From contig NZ_JAJEJR010000004.1 of the NCBI RefSeq assembly GCF_021390595.1, forward strand, positions 186,001-250,000: a DNA stretch of 64,000 nt, given 5' to 3'. The DNA is from Paraburkholderia sp. HP33-1. GTDB lineage: Bacteria; Pseudomonadota; Gammaproteobacteria; Burkholderiales; Burkholderiaceae. A model generated the notes under the pieces. That model was given only the letters and a program-made list of their open reading frames with translations. It ran no database searches and was not told where the DNA came from. Below, in pieces: positions 26,916 to 35,772 of this stretch (position 1 is the stretch's first letter; each line of letters starts with the position of its first letter). The position numbers and the translations under genes are program-made.

Positions 26916-26926
26916 GAACGCCGTTC
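26916..26926. promoter_or_regulatory. GAAC-N3-GTTC operator at the Rieske operon start
   Basis: A perfect GAAC-GCC-GTTC, extended to TGAACGCCGTTCA. It begins 2 bp after the -10 box, so bound protein would block initiation. Confidence 0.65.
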
Positions 26927-27031
26927 ATAATAAATGCACGAGAAGTTGCATAATGACCGCGAACCAGGCGGCCATTACACAAAAGAGCCGAAACCGGCGC
27001 TTACGCCGGCCACATCACGAAGGAGATATCA

Positions 27032-28390
27032 ATGGGTAACAGACGTCCCGATTCGGGTGAACACACAGTCCGCCTCGATTTTGTCCCGAAGGACAGTTAC
27101 CTGTCGAAGCAATTTCTCGAACGGGAGAACGGGCGCCTGTGGCCGCGCGTGTGGCAGGTTGCCTGCCGGCTGGAAGAGATTCCCAACGTCGGCGATTACG
27201 TTACTTTCGACGTGGCCGGCGAGTCGATCATCGTTGTGCGTACGGCGGCTGATGAGATCAAGGCCTATTTCAACGTCTGCCAGCATCGTGGCCGTCGCTT
27301 GACCAACGGCTGCGGCAAGGCCGCGAAATTTCACTGCGCCTATCACGGGTGGCAATGGAATCTGGATGGCAGCGTAGCGCGCGTGCTCGATCGTGACGAC
27401 TGGGCCGGCTGTCCGGAAATGGCCGACGGCGATCTGCGCCTCGCCGATGTTCTGGTGGATACGTGGGGCGGTTTCGTGTTCATCAACATGGACCCCAATG
27501 CCGAGCCGCTCGCCAAATTCCTCGATCCGGTGCCGGAGATCACGAACTGCTTCGAGTTCGAGAAGATGCGCTACCGTTGGTATAAGTCGATTCGTCTGCC
27601 CTGCAACTGGAAGGTTGCACTCGAAGCGTTCAACGAAGGCTATCACGTAGCAGCAACGCATCCGCAACTGCTCGACGTTGCCGGCGACGACGTGACGCGC
27701 AGCTTCGCCTATGGCCGCCATGGCATGTTCGGTTACTCGACAGCCACGCGTCTGATCGGTGCGCCCTCCCCGCGAACCGGCAAGCCGATGCCAGAGGACG
27801 TGCGCCAAGGTCTCGTGAACTTCTTCCGTGTCATGGAAGAGACACTTAAGGCCATTAATACCGCTCGTGACTACGACGCCGCGAAGCGCCTCATGCAAGA
27901 AATGTCGCCGTCGGGCAACCAGTTCGAAGTCCTTGCGAAAGCAATGGAATTCCAGCGGGAGGCGGCCATGGCCGAAGGTGCAGGCTGGCCTGAGATCACT
28001 TTCGAGCAACTCGGCCGTGCGGGTGCGGACTGGCACGTGTTCCCGAACCTGATATTTCTCCCGTACCCGGACGGCGCGCTGTTCTATCGCGCTCGGCCTG
28101 ACGGCGACAACCCCGATTCCTGCATCTACGACATCTGGTCGCTGCAGCGTTTCGCGCCGGGCGCGGAGCCGCCCCTGAAGCGTGAGTTCTACTACGGTGT
28201 GGACGACTGGAAGGAAAACGCACAGGAGAACTTCGGCCTGATCCTGTGGCAGGACTTCCAGAACATGACCAACGTGCAGCAGGGCATGAAGTCGCGTGGC
28301 TTCAAGGGCTCACGCACGAATCCGCTGCAGGAAACGTCGGTTTCGAACTTCCATCGCGCGTTGCGCGAATTCATCGCGCGGGAGGAATGA
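27032..28390 (+). CDS. Rieske non-heme iron oxygenase, alpha subunit
   Basis: A 452-residue terminal oxygenase. The Rieske 2Fe-2S ligands are Cys83-x-His85 (CQHRGRRL) and Cys102-x2-His105 (CAYHGW). The mononuclear iron motif NEGYHVAATH supplies His205 and His210. The catalytic C-terminal domain is long, as in ring-hydroxylating oxygenases that work as alpha-only trimers; no beta subunit gene is adjacent. Electrons may come from the ferredoxin and reductase at 43771-45375, or from genes outside the window. The Rieske motif does not look like KshA (3-ketosteroid 9-alpha-hydroxylase). GAAGGAGA precedes ATG 27032. The next gene overlaps its stop by 1 nt, so the two are coupled. Confidence 0.92.
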   Translation: MGNRRPDSGEHTVRLDFVPKDSYLSKQFLERENGRLWPRVWQVACRLEEIPNVGDYVTFDVAGESIIVVRTAADEIKAYFNVCQHRGRRLTNGCGKAAKFHCAYHGWQWNLDGSVARVLDRDDWAGCPEMADGDLRLADVLVDTWGGFVFINMDPNAEPLAKFLDPVPEITNCFEFEKMRYRWYKSIRLPCNWKVALEAFNEGYHVAATHPQLLDVAGDDVTRSFAYGRHGMFGYSTATRLIGAPSPRTGKPMPEDVRQGLVNFFRVMEETLKAINTARDYDAAKRLMQEMSPSGNQFEVLAKAMEFQREAAMAEGAGWPEITFEQLGRAGADWHVFPNLIFLPYPDGALFYRARPDGDNPDSCIYDIWSLQRFAPGAEPPLKREFYYGVDDWKENAQENFGLILWQDFQNMTNVQQGMKSRGFKGSRTNPLQETSVSNFHRALREFIAREE

Positions 28391-30099
28391 TGGCGGTAGC
28401 CTGGGACGCAACCTACGATTTCGTGGTGGTCGGCAGTGGCGGCGGTTCGATGTGTGCGGCGCTTGCCTGCAGGTCGGTGGGCAAGGAGGCGCTCATCATC
28501 GAGAAGCAGTCAAAGGTCGGCGGCTCGACGGGTTATTCGGGCGGGGTGTGGTGGCTACCTAACAATCACGTGATGAAACGTCGTGGCGTGAGCGATTCAT
28601 ATGAGCGCGCGCGCCAGTACTTCGACGCAGCGGTAACGTACCAGGGCCCAGGGACGTCGGAGGCGCGCCGCGAGGCTTATTTGCGGACCGGGCCAAAAAT
28701 GGCTGAGTTTCTCGAACAGCAGGGCATGCGGTTCGTGTACGCAGACGGCTGGTCCGATTACTACGACACGCTGCCCGGCGGCGAACCGCGCGGTCGATCA
28801 CTGCTGGCGAAGTTGTTCGATGTGAAGGAGCTGGGTGAATGGGCGCCGCGTCTGTCGCGCTACAAGGGCCCTTCGATGCCGGCCAACTCGGACGAGTACC
28901 CGCAACTTTTTCTGATGAAGCGCACGTGGGGCGGTAAGCGGAAGGCGATGCAGCTTGGCGGACGCATGCTCTACCAGAAGATCACTGGCAAGGAGCTGGT
29001 GGCTAACGGCGCGGCGATTCAGGGGCGCATGCTGCAGATGGCGTTGCGCGCGAACGTGCCGATCTGGACGGACACGCCTGTGCGCGAGTTCATCGTCGAA
29101 GAAGGGCGCGTGACCGGCATTGTCGCGGTGAGGGGCGGTCGCGAGTTGCGCGTGCGCGCTCGCCAGGGCGTCCTGCTCAATACCGGCGGCTTTTCTCGCA
29201 ACGCGGAAATGCGCCGCAAGTACCAGCCACAGCCGTCGTCTGCCGACTGGACCAATGCGAATCCAGGCGATACCGGTGAAATTCTGCAAGCCGCCATCGC
29301 GCTCGGCGGCGCGGTGGACTGCATGGAAGAAGCCTGGTGGGTCGTGACGTCGCTTGGCCCCAATGAGGAACTCCCCGAAGGCGCGCGTGCACCGGATGGT
29401 TCACCGCTGCCGTTCATGCATCACCTCGATCTATCGTTGCCGTTTTCAATCATGGTCGATCAGGACGGCGAGCGCTTTTGCGACGAAGCGGGGGCGTACA
29501 TGGAGATCGGTCAACGCATGTATCAGCGGCACAAGCAGACTGGTAAGGCCGTGCCCGCGTGGGTCGTCATGGACAGCCGCCAGCGTAAGTACTACCCGTG
29601 GGGCACGGCGATGCCGGGCCAGATTCCGCAGAAGTGGCTCGACAGTGGATACATGATCAAAGCTGACACGCTCGAAGAACTGGCCGAGAAATGCAGTATT
29701 GACCGCGCTGGTCTGCTCAAGACCGTCAAGCGCTTCAATGGCTTCTGCGAATCGGGCATCGACGAGGACTATGGTCGCGGTTCGCGCGCGTTCGATCGTT
29801 GTCACGGTGATCCGACCATCAAGCCGAACCCGAATCTCGGGCCAATCGAAGAGGGGCCGTTCTACGCCGTGCGCATGTATCCAGGGGATGTGGGCACGGC
29901 AGGCGGTCTCGTGACTGACGAGTTCGGACGTGTGCTCAAGGACGATGGTTCGCAGATTCCTGGGCTGTACGCCACCGGCAACTGCACTGCATCCGTGGTT
30001 GGCCGGTGTTATCCCGGCGCCGGCAGCAGCATCGGCGCGTCGTTCGTGTTCGGTTACATCGCGGCGCTGCATGCTAGCGGCGCGCCAAAGATCTGGTAA
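28390..30099 (+). CDS. FAD-dependent dehydrogenase, 3-ketosteroid delta-1-dehydrogenase (KstD)-like
   Basis: A 569-residue flavoprotein. The N-terminal FAD motif is VVVGSGGGSMCAALA (about 12-26). The C-terminal block PGDVGTAGGLVTD... and GLYATGNCTA...CYPGAGSSIG is that of the KstD/fumarate-reductase FAD_binding_2 family. Tyr541 and Gly545 sit at the spacing of KstD Tyr487 and Gly491, residues that bind the 3-keto group in the Rhodococcus enzyme. It may therefore desaturate a cyclic ketone ring; the exact substrate is unknown. ATG 28390 shares one base with the Rieske stop (TGATG) and follows GGAGG at 28381-28385. The pairing with a Rieske oxygenase recalls KshA/KstD of steroid catabolism but need not be orthologous. 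Confidence 0.85.
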   Translation: MAVAWDATYDFVVVGSGGGSMCAALACRSVGKEALIIEKQSKVGGSTGYSGGVWWLPNNHVMKRRGVSDSYERARQYFDAAVTYQGPGTSEARREAYLRTGPKMAEFLEQQGMRFVYADGWSDYYDTLPGGEPRGRSLLAKLFDVKELGEWAPRLSRYKGPSMPANSDEYPQLFLMKRTWGGKRKAMQLGGRMLYQKITGKELVANGAAIQGRMLQMALRANVPIWTDTPVREFIVEEGRVTGIVAVRGGRELRVRARQGVLLNTGGFSRNAEMRRKYQPQPSSADWTNANPGDTGEILQAAIALGGAVDCMEEAWWVVTSLGPNEELPEGARAPDGSPLPFMHHLDLSLPFSIMVDQDGERFCDEAGAYMEIGQRMYQRHKQTGKAVPAWVVMDSRQRKYYPWGTAMPGQIPQKWLDSGYMIKADTLEELAEKCSIDRAGLLKTVKRFNGFCESGIDEDYGRGSRAFDRCHGDPTIKPNPNLGPIEEGPFYAVRMYPGDVGTAGGLVTDEFGRVLKDDGSQIPGLYATGNCTASVVGRCYPGAGSSIGASFVFGYIAALHASGAPKIW

Positions 30100-30115
30100 C
30101 AGAGGAGGGTTCCGA

Positions 30116-31102
30116 ATGAATGCCTATCAGCCGCCCAGCAGTGAAGTTCTGGTCGACATTTACCGGCGCATGGCTCTCATCAAGCAGAACGATGAGCGCT
30201 TTCGTGCCGTTATCAAGGCCGGCAAGCTGGTCATGCCGTACTACTCGCCGCGCGGGCAGGAAGTGATTCCGTCGGCGATGTCGGTGTGTCTTACCGACGA
30301 CGACTACATCTGCACGATCTACCGCGGCGTTCACGACATGATCGCCAAGGGCGTGCCGCTCAAGGAACTCTGGGCCGAGCTCGGGGGGCGGGTAACGGGC
30401 ACGTGCAAAGGCAAGGGTGGCCCGATGCACGTCACCCATCCCGCCTCCGGTGTGATGGTGACGACCGGCATTGTCGGCAGTTCGATGCCGATCGCGAACG
30501 GGCTTGCGCTCGCCGCGCAGATTCGTGGTGAGCCGCGTGTGGCCGTGGCCTACTTCGGTGATGGTGCCTCAAACATTGGTGCGTTCCACGAGTCGCTGAA
30601 CATGGCGTCCGTGTGGAAGTTGCCGGTGATTTTCGTGTGCCAGAACAACGGCTACGCGGAGCACACCAAATACGCTTACGGCACGTCGGTGGCGAATATC
30701 GCGCAGCGCGCGGTCGCGTACCAGATGCCCGGCATCACCGTGAACGGCAACGATCCGATCGCGATGCACGGGGCGGCGCGCGAAGCGGTCGAGCGCGCGC
30801 GCAACGGTGACGGCCCGACGCTGATCGAAGCGAACACGTTCCGCTTTCAGGGGCACGTGTTCGGCGACCCGGACGCCTATATGGACAAGCACGAAAAGGC
30901 GGCCTGGGTCGCCAGGGATCCAGTGCCGCTATTCCGTCAGTGGCTCATCGACGCCAAGCATGCGAGCGAGGAGCAACTGGCCGCGATGGAAGCCGAACAC
31001 GAGGCGCAAATTGACGCTGCGGTCGAATTCACGCTGTCGAGCGAATATCCCGATGTTGCGGAGCTGCGGCGCGACATCTTCAAGGACGAGGTGCTTGCAT
31101 GA
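30116..31102 (+). CDS. Thiamine-diphosphate dehydrogenase E1 component, alpha subunit
   Basis: A 328-residue E1-alpha like acetoin dehydrogenase AcoA or pyruvate dehydrogenase alpha. The ThDP motif runs from Gly148-Asp149-Gly150 (GDGASNIG) to Asn177-Asn178. The region KGKGGPMHV matches the family's phosphorylation-loop area. It decarboxylates a 2-oxoacid or cleaves an acyloin, passing the acyl or aldehyde unit to a lipoyl group. A strong AGAGGAGGG precedes ATG 30116. The E1-beta gene overlaps by 4 nt. Acetoin-like cleavage of an alpha-hydroxyketone made during ring opening is one possibility; a branched 2-oxoacid is another. Confidence 0.9.
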   Translation: MNAYQPPSSEVLVDIYRRMALIKQNDERFRAVIKAGKLVMPYYSPRGQEVIPSAMSVCLTDDDYICTIYRGVHDMIAKGVPLKELWAELGGRVTGTCKGKGGPMHVTHPASGVMVTTGIVGSSMPIANGLALAAQIRGEPRVAVAYFGDGASNIGAFHESLNMASVWKLPVIFVCQNNGYAEHTKYAYGTSVANIAQRAVAYQMPGITVNGNDPIAMHGAAREAVERARNGDGPTLIEANTFRFQGHVFGDPDAYMDKHEKAAWVARDPVPLFRQWLIDAKHASEEQLAAMEAEHEAQIDAAVEFTLSSEYPDVAELRRDIFKDEVLA

Positions 31103-32091
31103 GCCAACTGCCAACCAACATCAACACGATCCAGGCGGTGAACTTCGCGCTCGACGACGCGATGGCCGCGGACGCCGACGTCATCGTGCTGGGTGAAGAC
31201 GTTGCCGACGGCCAGGAAGGCGGCATTGTCGGCGTAACCAAGGGACTGTCGTCGAAATACGGCACCTCGCGCGTGCGTTCGACGCCAATCTCGGAGCAGG
31301 CCATCATCGGTGCGGCAATCGGCGCTTCGATGGTCGGGATGCGTCCCGTGGCGGAGATCATGCTGATGAACTTCACGACTGTCGCGATGGACATGATCGT
31401 GAATCACGCCGCGAAACTGCGCTTCATGTCGGGAGGACAGACCAACGTACCGATCGTGATCCGCACCATGACAGGTGCGGGCTTCGGCACGGGCGGTCAG
31501 CACGCAGACTATCTCGAGGCCTGGTTCGCGCACGTCGCTGGCATCAAGGTCGTCGCACCGTCGAATCCTGCTGATGCGTATGGCCTCATGTTGTCCTGTA
31601 TCCGCGATGACGATCCCTGCCTTTTCATCGAGAACATGCCGTCGTACTGGAACCCGGGCAACGCGCCGGAGCGCGGCGTGGCGATTCCGCTTGGAAAGGC
31701 CAACGTCGTGCGTGCAGGCACCGACGTAACGGTGATCAGCTACAGCCGCCGTGTGCAGGAGGTCATGGTTGTCGCGGAGGCGCTCGCCAAGGACGGGATC
31801 GCCTGTGAAGTGATCGATTTGCGCACGGTCTCTCCTCTGGATACTGAAACCATCCTGACTTCGGTTGCAAAAACAGGGCGTGCGGTTGTCGTACACGAGG
31901 CCGTCAAGCCATTCGGCGTGGGTGCGGAAATCGCGTCGCGCATCTACGAGGCTCTGTTTCGTGAGCTCAAAGCGCCCGTGCAGCGCGTGGGCGCGCAATT
32001 CTGCCCAGTGCCGTTCTCCAAGCCGCTCGAAGACGCGTTCGTACCGGGCGTGGCCGAGATCGAAGCGGCGGTTCGCGCGACGCTGAAATGA
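31099..32091 (+). CDS. Thiamine-diphosphate dehydrogenase E1 component, beta subunit
   Basis: A 330-residue E1-beta: LGEDVADGQEGG near the start, TPISEQAIIGAAIGASMVGMRPVAEIM (in two parts), MTGAGFGTGGQHAD, and the C-terminal transketolase domain with VISYSRRVQEV and DLRTVSPLD. It forms the alpha2-beta2 E1 with the preceding gene, whose last codons it overlaps (ATGA). The family is shared by pyruvate, branched-chain and acetoin enzymes, so the substrate cannot be read directly from the sequence. Confidence 0.92.
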   Translation: MSQLPTNINTIQAVNFALDDAMAADADVIVLGEDVADGQEGGIVGVTKGLSSKYGTSRVRSTPISEQAIIGAAIGASMVGMRPVAEIMLMNFTTVAMDMIVNHAAKLRFMSGGQTNVPIVIRTMTGAGFGTGGQHADYLEAWFAHVAGIKVVAPSNPADAYGLMLSCIRDDDPCLFIENMPSYWNPGNAPERGVAIPLGKANVVRAGTDVTVISYSRRVQEVMVVAEALAKDGIACEVIDLRTVSPLDTETILTSVAKTGRAVVVHEAVKPFGVGAEIASRIYEALFRELKAPVQRVGAQFCPVPFSKPLEDAFVPGVAEIEAAVRATLK

Positions 32092-32134
32092 CTGGCGCGC
32101 CACCTGGAAATTCCATCATCAATAGAGCAAGGTC

Positions 32135-32365
32135 ATGACCACACAAGTTCTGCTTCCCAAACTGGGTTTCTCGATGAATGAAGGTACGCTTGCCGAATGG
32201 CTAGCGGAAGACGGCGCCACCGTGAGCGAAGGGCAAATCCTTTACGCGCTCGAGAGCGACAAATCGATTCAGGAAGTCGAGTCGCCGGCGTCGGGCACGC
32301 TGCGCATCGTTGCCCAGGTTGGCGAAGTGTATCCCGTCGGCACCGTGCTAGCCGAAATCGTCTGA
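32135..32365 (+). CDS. Stand-alone lipoyl-domain protein
   Basis: A 76-residue protein consisting of just one lipoyl domain: PKLGFSMNEGTLAEWL, then ALESDKSIQEVESP with Lys43 as the lipoylation site, ending GTVLAEIV. It has no linker or binding domain. The TGA stop at 32363-32365 is followed without a frame change by an open frame running straight into the E2 catalytic protein, so the two look like one E2 gene split by a single stop. Whether this is an evolved two-protein design, a nonsense mutation or a sequence error cannot be decided from the sequence alone. E1 genes lie just upstream. Confidence 0.88.
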   Translation: MTTQVLLPKLGFSMNEGTLAEWLAEDGATVSEGQILYALESDKSIQEVESPASGTLRIVAQVGEVYPVGTVLAEIV

Positions 32366-32416
32366 TTGGCCGCAGGCCGTCCCGTTTTTCAAGAGTCATT
32401 CGAAGAGGCATCCGCG

Positions 32417-33232
32417 ATGAGTGTCGAATCCGTTGCTAACCGGCCGCAGGGCAATGCGCAGGCCGGATCTGGCGAAGCCGCAACCCCCGCATTCGGTTCG
32501 AATTTGCCGCCCTGGCCGCAGGTCGATTTCACGGAATTCGGCGAGGTGGAGGTGAAGCCGGTGTCGCGCATCCAGAAGCTTACAGGTGCTTTCCTGTCGC
32601 GCAATTGGCTGACGATTCCGCATGTGACCCACCACGACGACGCGGATATTACGTCGCTGGAAAGCTATCGCAAGGCGCGTAATGAGGCGAATCCGTTGGT
32701 CAAGCTGACGCCGCTCGTCTTCCTGATCAAAGCCGTGGTGCGGGCTTTGCAGGAGTTTCCGCAATTCAACGCGTCGCTCGACGGTGACGGCAAAAACATC
32801 GTTCTCAAGAAGTACTTTCATATCGGGGTCGCGGTGGACACGCGTTTTGGATTGCTCGTGCCAGTGCTGCGCAATTGCGACAAGAAAAGCCTCGAAGAAC
32901 TCGCGGTGGAACTGGCAGCGATTTCGCAGAAGGCGCGCGAAAAGGGACTATCGATGGCAGAGATGTCCGGTGGTTGCTTCTCGATCAGTTCGCTCGGTGG
33001 CTTCGGCGGTACCGGCTTTACGCCGATCGTCAACGCGCCGGAGGTGGCGATTCTCGGCGTGACCAAAACCCGGTTGGCTCCCACGCCGGCGGATGACGGC
33101 GGCGTGAGCTGGCGCAAGATGTTGCCCCTGTCGCTCAGCTACGACCATCGGGTTATCAACGGAGCCGATGCGGCGCGCTTCGCTGCCTTCGTTGGAACCG
33201 TGCTGGCCGATCCGCAGACGCTCGCAGGCTAA
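32417..33232 (+). CDS. Dihydrolipoamide acyltransferase (E2) catalytic domain protein
   Basis: A 271-residue E2 core with no lipoyl domain. After a Pro/Ala linker it reads PPWPQVDFTEFGEVE and SRIQKLTG, typical of E2p cores, then GGCFSISSLGGFGGTGFTPI and SYDHRVINGADAARF, with catalytic His244 and Asn248 (the Azotobacter E2p also has His and Asn here). No peripheral subunit-binding domain, which normally ties E1 and E3 to E2, can be seen. I placed the start at ATG 32417, after GAAGAGG; the frame is open back to TTG 32366, directly after the lipoyl protein's stop. No E3 (lipoamide dehydrogenase) gene is present, so a housekeeping E3 must serve it. Confidence 0.88.
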   Translation: MSVESVANRPQGNAQAGSGEAATPAFGSNLPPWPQVDFTEFGEVEVKPVSRIQKLTGAFLSRNWLTIPHVTHHDDADITSLESYRKARNEANPLVKLTPLVFLIKAVVRALQEFPQFNASLDGDGKNIVLKKYFHIGVAVDTRFGLLVPVLRNCDKKSLEELAVELAAISQKAREKGLSMAEMSGGCFSISSLGGFGGTGFTPIVNAPEVAILGVTKTRLAPTPADDGGVSWRKMLPLSLSYDHRVINGADAARFAAFVGTVLADPQTLAG

Positions 33233-33265
33233 CAGACGATCTGACCAAACAACGACGGGATTGAG

Positions 33266-34798
33266 ATGAGAACCCTTGGTGAGATGATCGAGCGAAACGC
33301 TCGCTTGCATGCCGACCACACGGCGCTCGCGTACGCGGAACGGCGTCTGACGCATAGTCAGTTGGCGGAGCGTGCGCGCCGCTTTTCGGGAGCGCTCTAT
33401 GAGCGTGGCCTGCGACGCCAGGACCGGGTTGCGATCCTCGCGATGAATTGCGCGGAGTACTACGAGAGCTACCGCGCATGCGAGTGGGCTGGCTTTATTC
33501 TCGCAACCGTCAACTTTCGGCTGGCGCCCGCTGAGATTCTTTACATTCTCAAGGATGCCGCTCCCAAAGCGCTCGTATTCGAGACCCAGTATGCCGATAT
33601 CGTGGACGGACTGCGTTCGCAATTGCCCGAAATCGAGCAGTACATCTGCATCGGCGACGCGCCGGATTGGGCCGTTTCATTCGAGGCCGTGATGGAAGAC
33701 GGCCCCGTGGAAGGGCCGCCGATTCGCTCGAATCCGGAAGATTACGCGTACCTGATGTACACGAGCGGCACCACCGGGCGTCCCAAGGGCGTCGTGCGCA
33801 CGCACCATGCCATGTGCGTCACTGCGGAAAGCTGCGCGCTGGTGACCGAGTTTTCGGGCAATACGCGGGTGCTACAAACGACGCCGGCGTTTCATGTCGG
33901 GGGCATTGGCTTCGTTAATTCGGTGGCCTGGATGGGCGGCACGACGGTCGTACATCGCGCGTTCGACCCGAAGCACATGCTGGAGACCATCGCGCAAGAA
34001 CGCATCACCTTCACCTTCATGGTTGCCGCGATGCTTCAGGCGGTCCTCGACGTGCCAGAGCTGTCGAGCTATGACGTGTCAAGCATCGAAAACATCGTCA
34101 CTGCGGCTGCACCGGTGCCGCCGCCGCTGCTTTCGCGCGGCATTCAGGTGCTCGGCCCCGTGTTTTCGGTCCAGTATGGCATGACCGAGAGCAACGCCTG
34201 CTGGCTGCCTGCGCATGAGGTCAAGCCCAAAGGGTCCCCGGAACAGGTACGGCGCCTCGCATCGGTGGGACGCCCGTGTCCCGGCATCGACCTGCGCATC
34301 GTTGACGATCACGGCAACGATTTGCCGCAAGGCCAGACCGGCGAGGTATGGCTGCGCTCGGAGACGCAATTGAGTGGCTACTGGAACAACAGCGTGGCGA
34401 CGGTCGAAGCGCTGCGCGACGGTTGGTATCGCTCGGGCGACATGGGCTACCAGGACGAGGACGGCTACATCTTCCTCGTTGACCGCAAGAAGGACATGAT
34501 CATTTCAGGCGGCGAAAACATTTACAGCCGTGAAGTGGAAGATGCGCTGGTCCAGCATCCGGCGGTCGTCGACGTGGCGGTGATCGGCGTGCCGCACGAG
34601 AAGTGGGGAGAGTGCGTCATGGCGATCGTCGTGTTGCGCCGGGGCGAGCCAGCAGGCGAAGCCGAGTTGATCGAGTTCTGCCGCAGCCTGATCGCGAGCT
34701 ACAAATGTCCGAAAGCCATTGCGTTCGTCGACGAACTGCCAAGGCTGCCGACGGGCAAGATCAGCAAGGTGAGCTTGCGCAAACAGTTTGCCCAGTGA
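33266..34798 (+). CDS. AMP-dependent acyl-CoA synthetase
   Basis: A 510-residue ANL-superfamily ligase. The P-loop-like motif LMYTSGTTGRPKGV is at about residue 164, YGMTES in the middle, YRSGDMGYQDEDGY and DRKKDMIISGGENIY at the hinge, and the C-terminal catalytic Lys in PRLPTGKISKVSLR. It activates a carboxylic acid to its CoA thioester via an acyl-AMP. As the only ligase in the window it is a candidate for entry of the acid intermediate into CoA-dependent beta-oxidation. It starts 33 nt after the E2 gene. Confidence 0.92.
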   Translation: MRTLGEMIERNARLHADHTALAYAERRLTHSQLAERARRFSGALYERGLRRQDRVAILAMNCAEYYESYRACEWAGFILATVNFRLAPAEILYILKDAAPKALVFETQYADIVDGLRSQLPEIEQYICIGDAPDWAVSFEAVMEDGPVEGPPIRSNPEDYAYLMYTSGTTGRPKGVVRTHHAMCVTAESCALVTEFSGNTRVLQTTPAFHVGGIGFVNSVAWMGGTTVVHRAFDPKHMLETIAQERITFTFMVAAMLQAVLDVPELSSYDVSSIENIVTAAAPVPPPLLSRGIQVLGPVFSVQYGMTESNACWLPAHEVKPKGSPEQVRRLASVGRPCPGIDLRIVDDHGNDLPQGQTGEVWLRSETQLSGYWNNSVATVEALRDGWYRSGDMGYQDEDGYIFLVDRKKDMIISGGENIYSREVEDALVQHPAVVDVAVIGVPHEKWGECVMAIVVLRRGEPAGEAELIEFCRSLIASYKCPKAIAFVDELPRLPTGKISKVSLRKQFAQ

Positions 34799-34830
34799 AC
34801 GGCAATCGCCTCATTTGGAGAGGATCGACC

Positions 34831-35724
34831 ATGGCCAAATGGCTCAAAAGTTCGGAGTGCGTGAAGTTTGAAGTAGTGGAACGCGTTGCGCGTATCACGC
34901 TGAATCGTCCGGACAAACGCAACGCCATCAACAATCCGCTTCTGCAGGAACTCAAAGCGGCGTTGCTCGAAGCTGACGACCTCAAATCGGTGAACGCGAT
35001 CGTGTTGTCGGGAGCTGGCCGTGACTTCTGCGCGGGTTACGATCTTGTGACGACGTATTCGGATCGAGCCGCGGACGCCATTGATCCAGGTGATTATCGT
35101 GGCGCGATTCGCAGTTTCGACGACGACTGCTGGTCGATGGAGCGGCAGTCGGAGACGGTTAATCTGATGGCCGAAATCCACAAACCGATCATCGCGCAGG
35201 TCCATGGCAATTGTCTCGCTGGCGGCACGGATCTCGCGCTCGCGTGCGACATGGTGATCGCCGCCGACAATGCAAGGATCGGGTTTCCCGCCACGCGCGC
35301 GAACGGCTCGCCGCCTGCGCATATGTGGTTCTATCACGTGGGCCCACAGTGGGCGAAGCGTCTGCTGCTGTCCGGCGACTCGCTTACGGGCCGCGACGCC
35401 GCGAAGATAGGGCTCATCATGGATGCGGTGCCGGCCGAGGAGCTTGACGCGGAAGTCAGCGAACTGGCGCGCCGCCTGTCCTTCGTCGACGCCGATCTGC
35501 TGGCTGCGAATAAGCGCATCGTCAACCTCGGGTTGGAGTTGGCCGGCTCGCGCACGCTTCAACGCCTCGCGGTGGAGAACGACGCCCGCGCTCACCAGAG
35601 CCAGGGGCCGCGTCGCGCGCAATTCAAGGCGGACATGGAAGCGGTTGGTCTCAAGGAAGCGTTGAAGCGCCGCGACGAGCCGTTCGGCGACGGGATGATC
35701 CGCCTGCACGCCCGCGGCAGTTGA
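34831..35724 (+). CDS. Enoyl-CoA hydratase/isomerase family protein
   Basis: A 297-residue crotonase, longer than usual because of an insertion (TTYSDRAADAIDPGDYRGAI) after the oxyanion-hole block FCAGYDL. The first classical Glu reads Asp (AGGTDLALACD) and the second is missing (FPATRANG), so it is an atypical member. The C-terminal extension (about LKEALKRRDEPFGDG) is also unusual. GGAGAGGA precedes ATG 34831. Possible reactions include hydration, or ring C-C cleavage as with other unusual crotonases; this is not resolvable here. It is downstream of the ligase by 32 nt. Confidence 0.82.
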   Translation: MAKWLKSSECVKFEVVERVARITLNRPDKRNAINNPLLQELKAALLEADDLKSVNAIVLSGAGRDFCAGYDLVTTYSDRAADAIDPGDYRGAIRSFDDDCWSMERQSETVNLMAEIHKPIIAQVHGNCLAGGTDLALACDMVIAADNARIGFPATRANGSPPAHMWFYHVGPQWAKRLLLSGDSLTGRDAAKIGLIMDAVPAEELDAEVSELARRLSFVDADLLAANKRIVNLGLELAGSRTLQRLAVENDARAHQSQGPRRAQFKADMEAVGLKEALKRRDEPFGDGMIRLHARGS

Positions 35725-35772
35725 CCGGTCGTTTGCTGCAACGAATCCAACCCAAACGAAGATCCGAACATC

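Noticed and set aside
27032..28390. Calling the Rieske protein KshA because it lies beside a KstD-like gene
   Set aside because: The Rieske motif (CQHRGRRL and CAYHGW) and the length differ from KshA as I know it; adjacency alone is not enough.
32417..33232. E2 catalytic domain inactive because the usual DHRxxDG Asp is Asn
   Set aside because: Azotobacter E2p has His and Asn in the same place and is active, so the change is not a defect.
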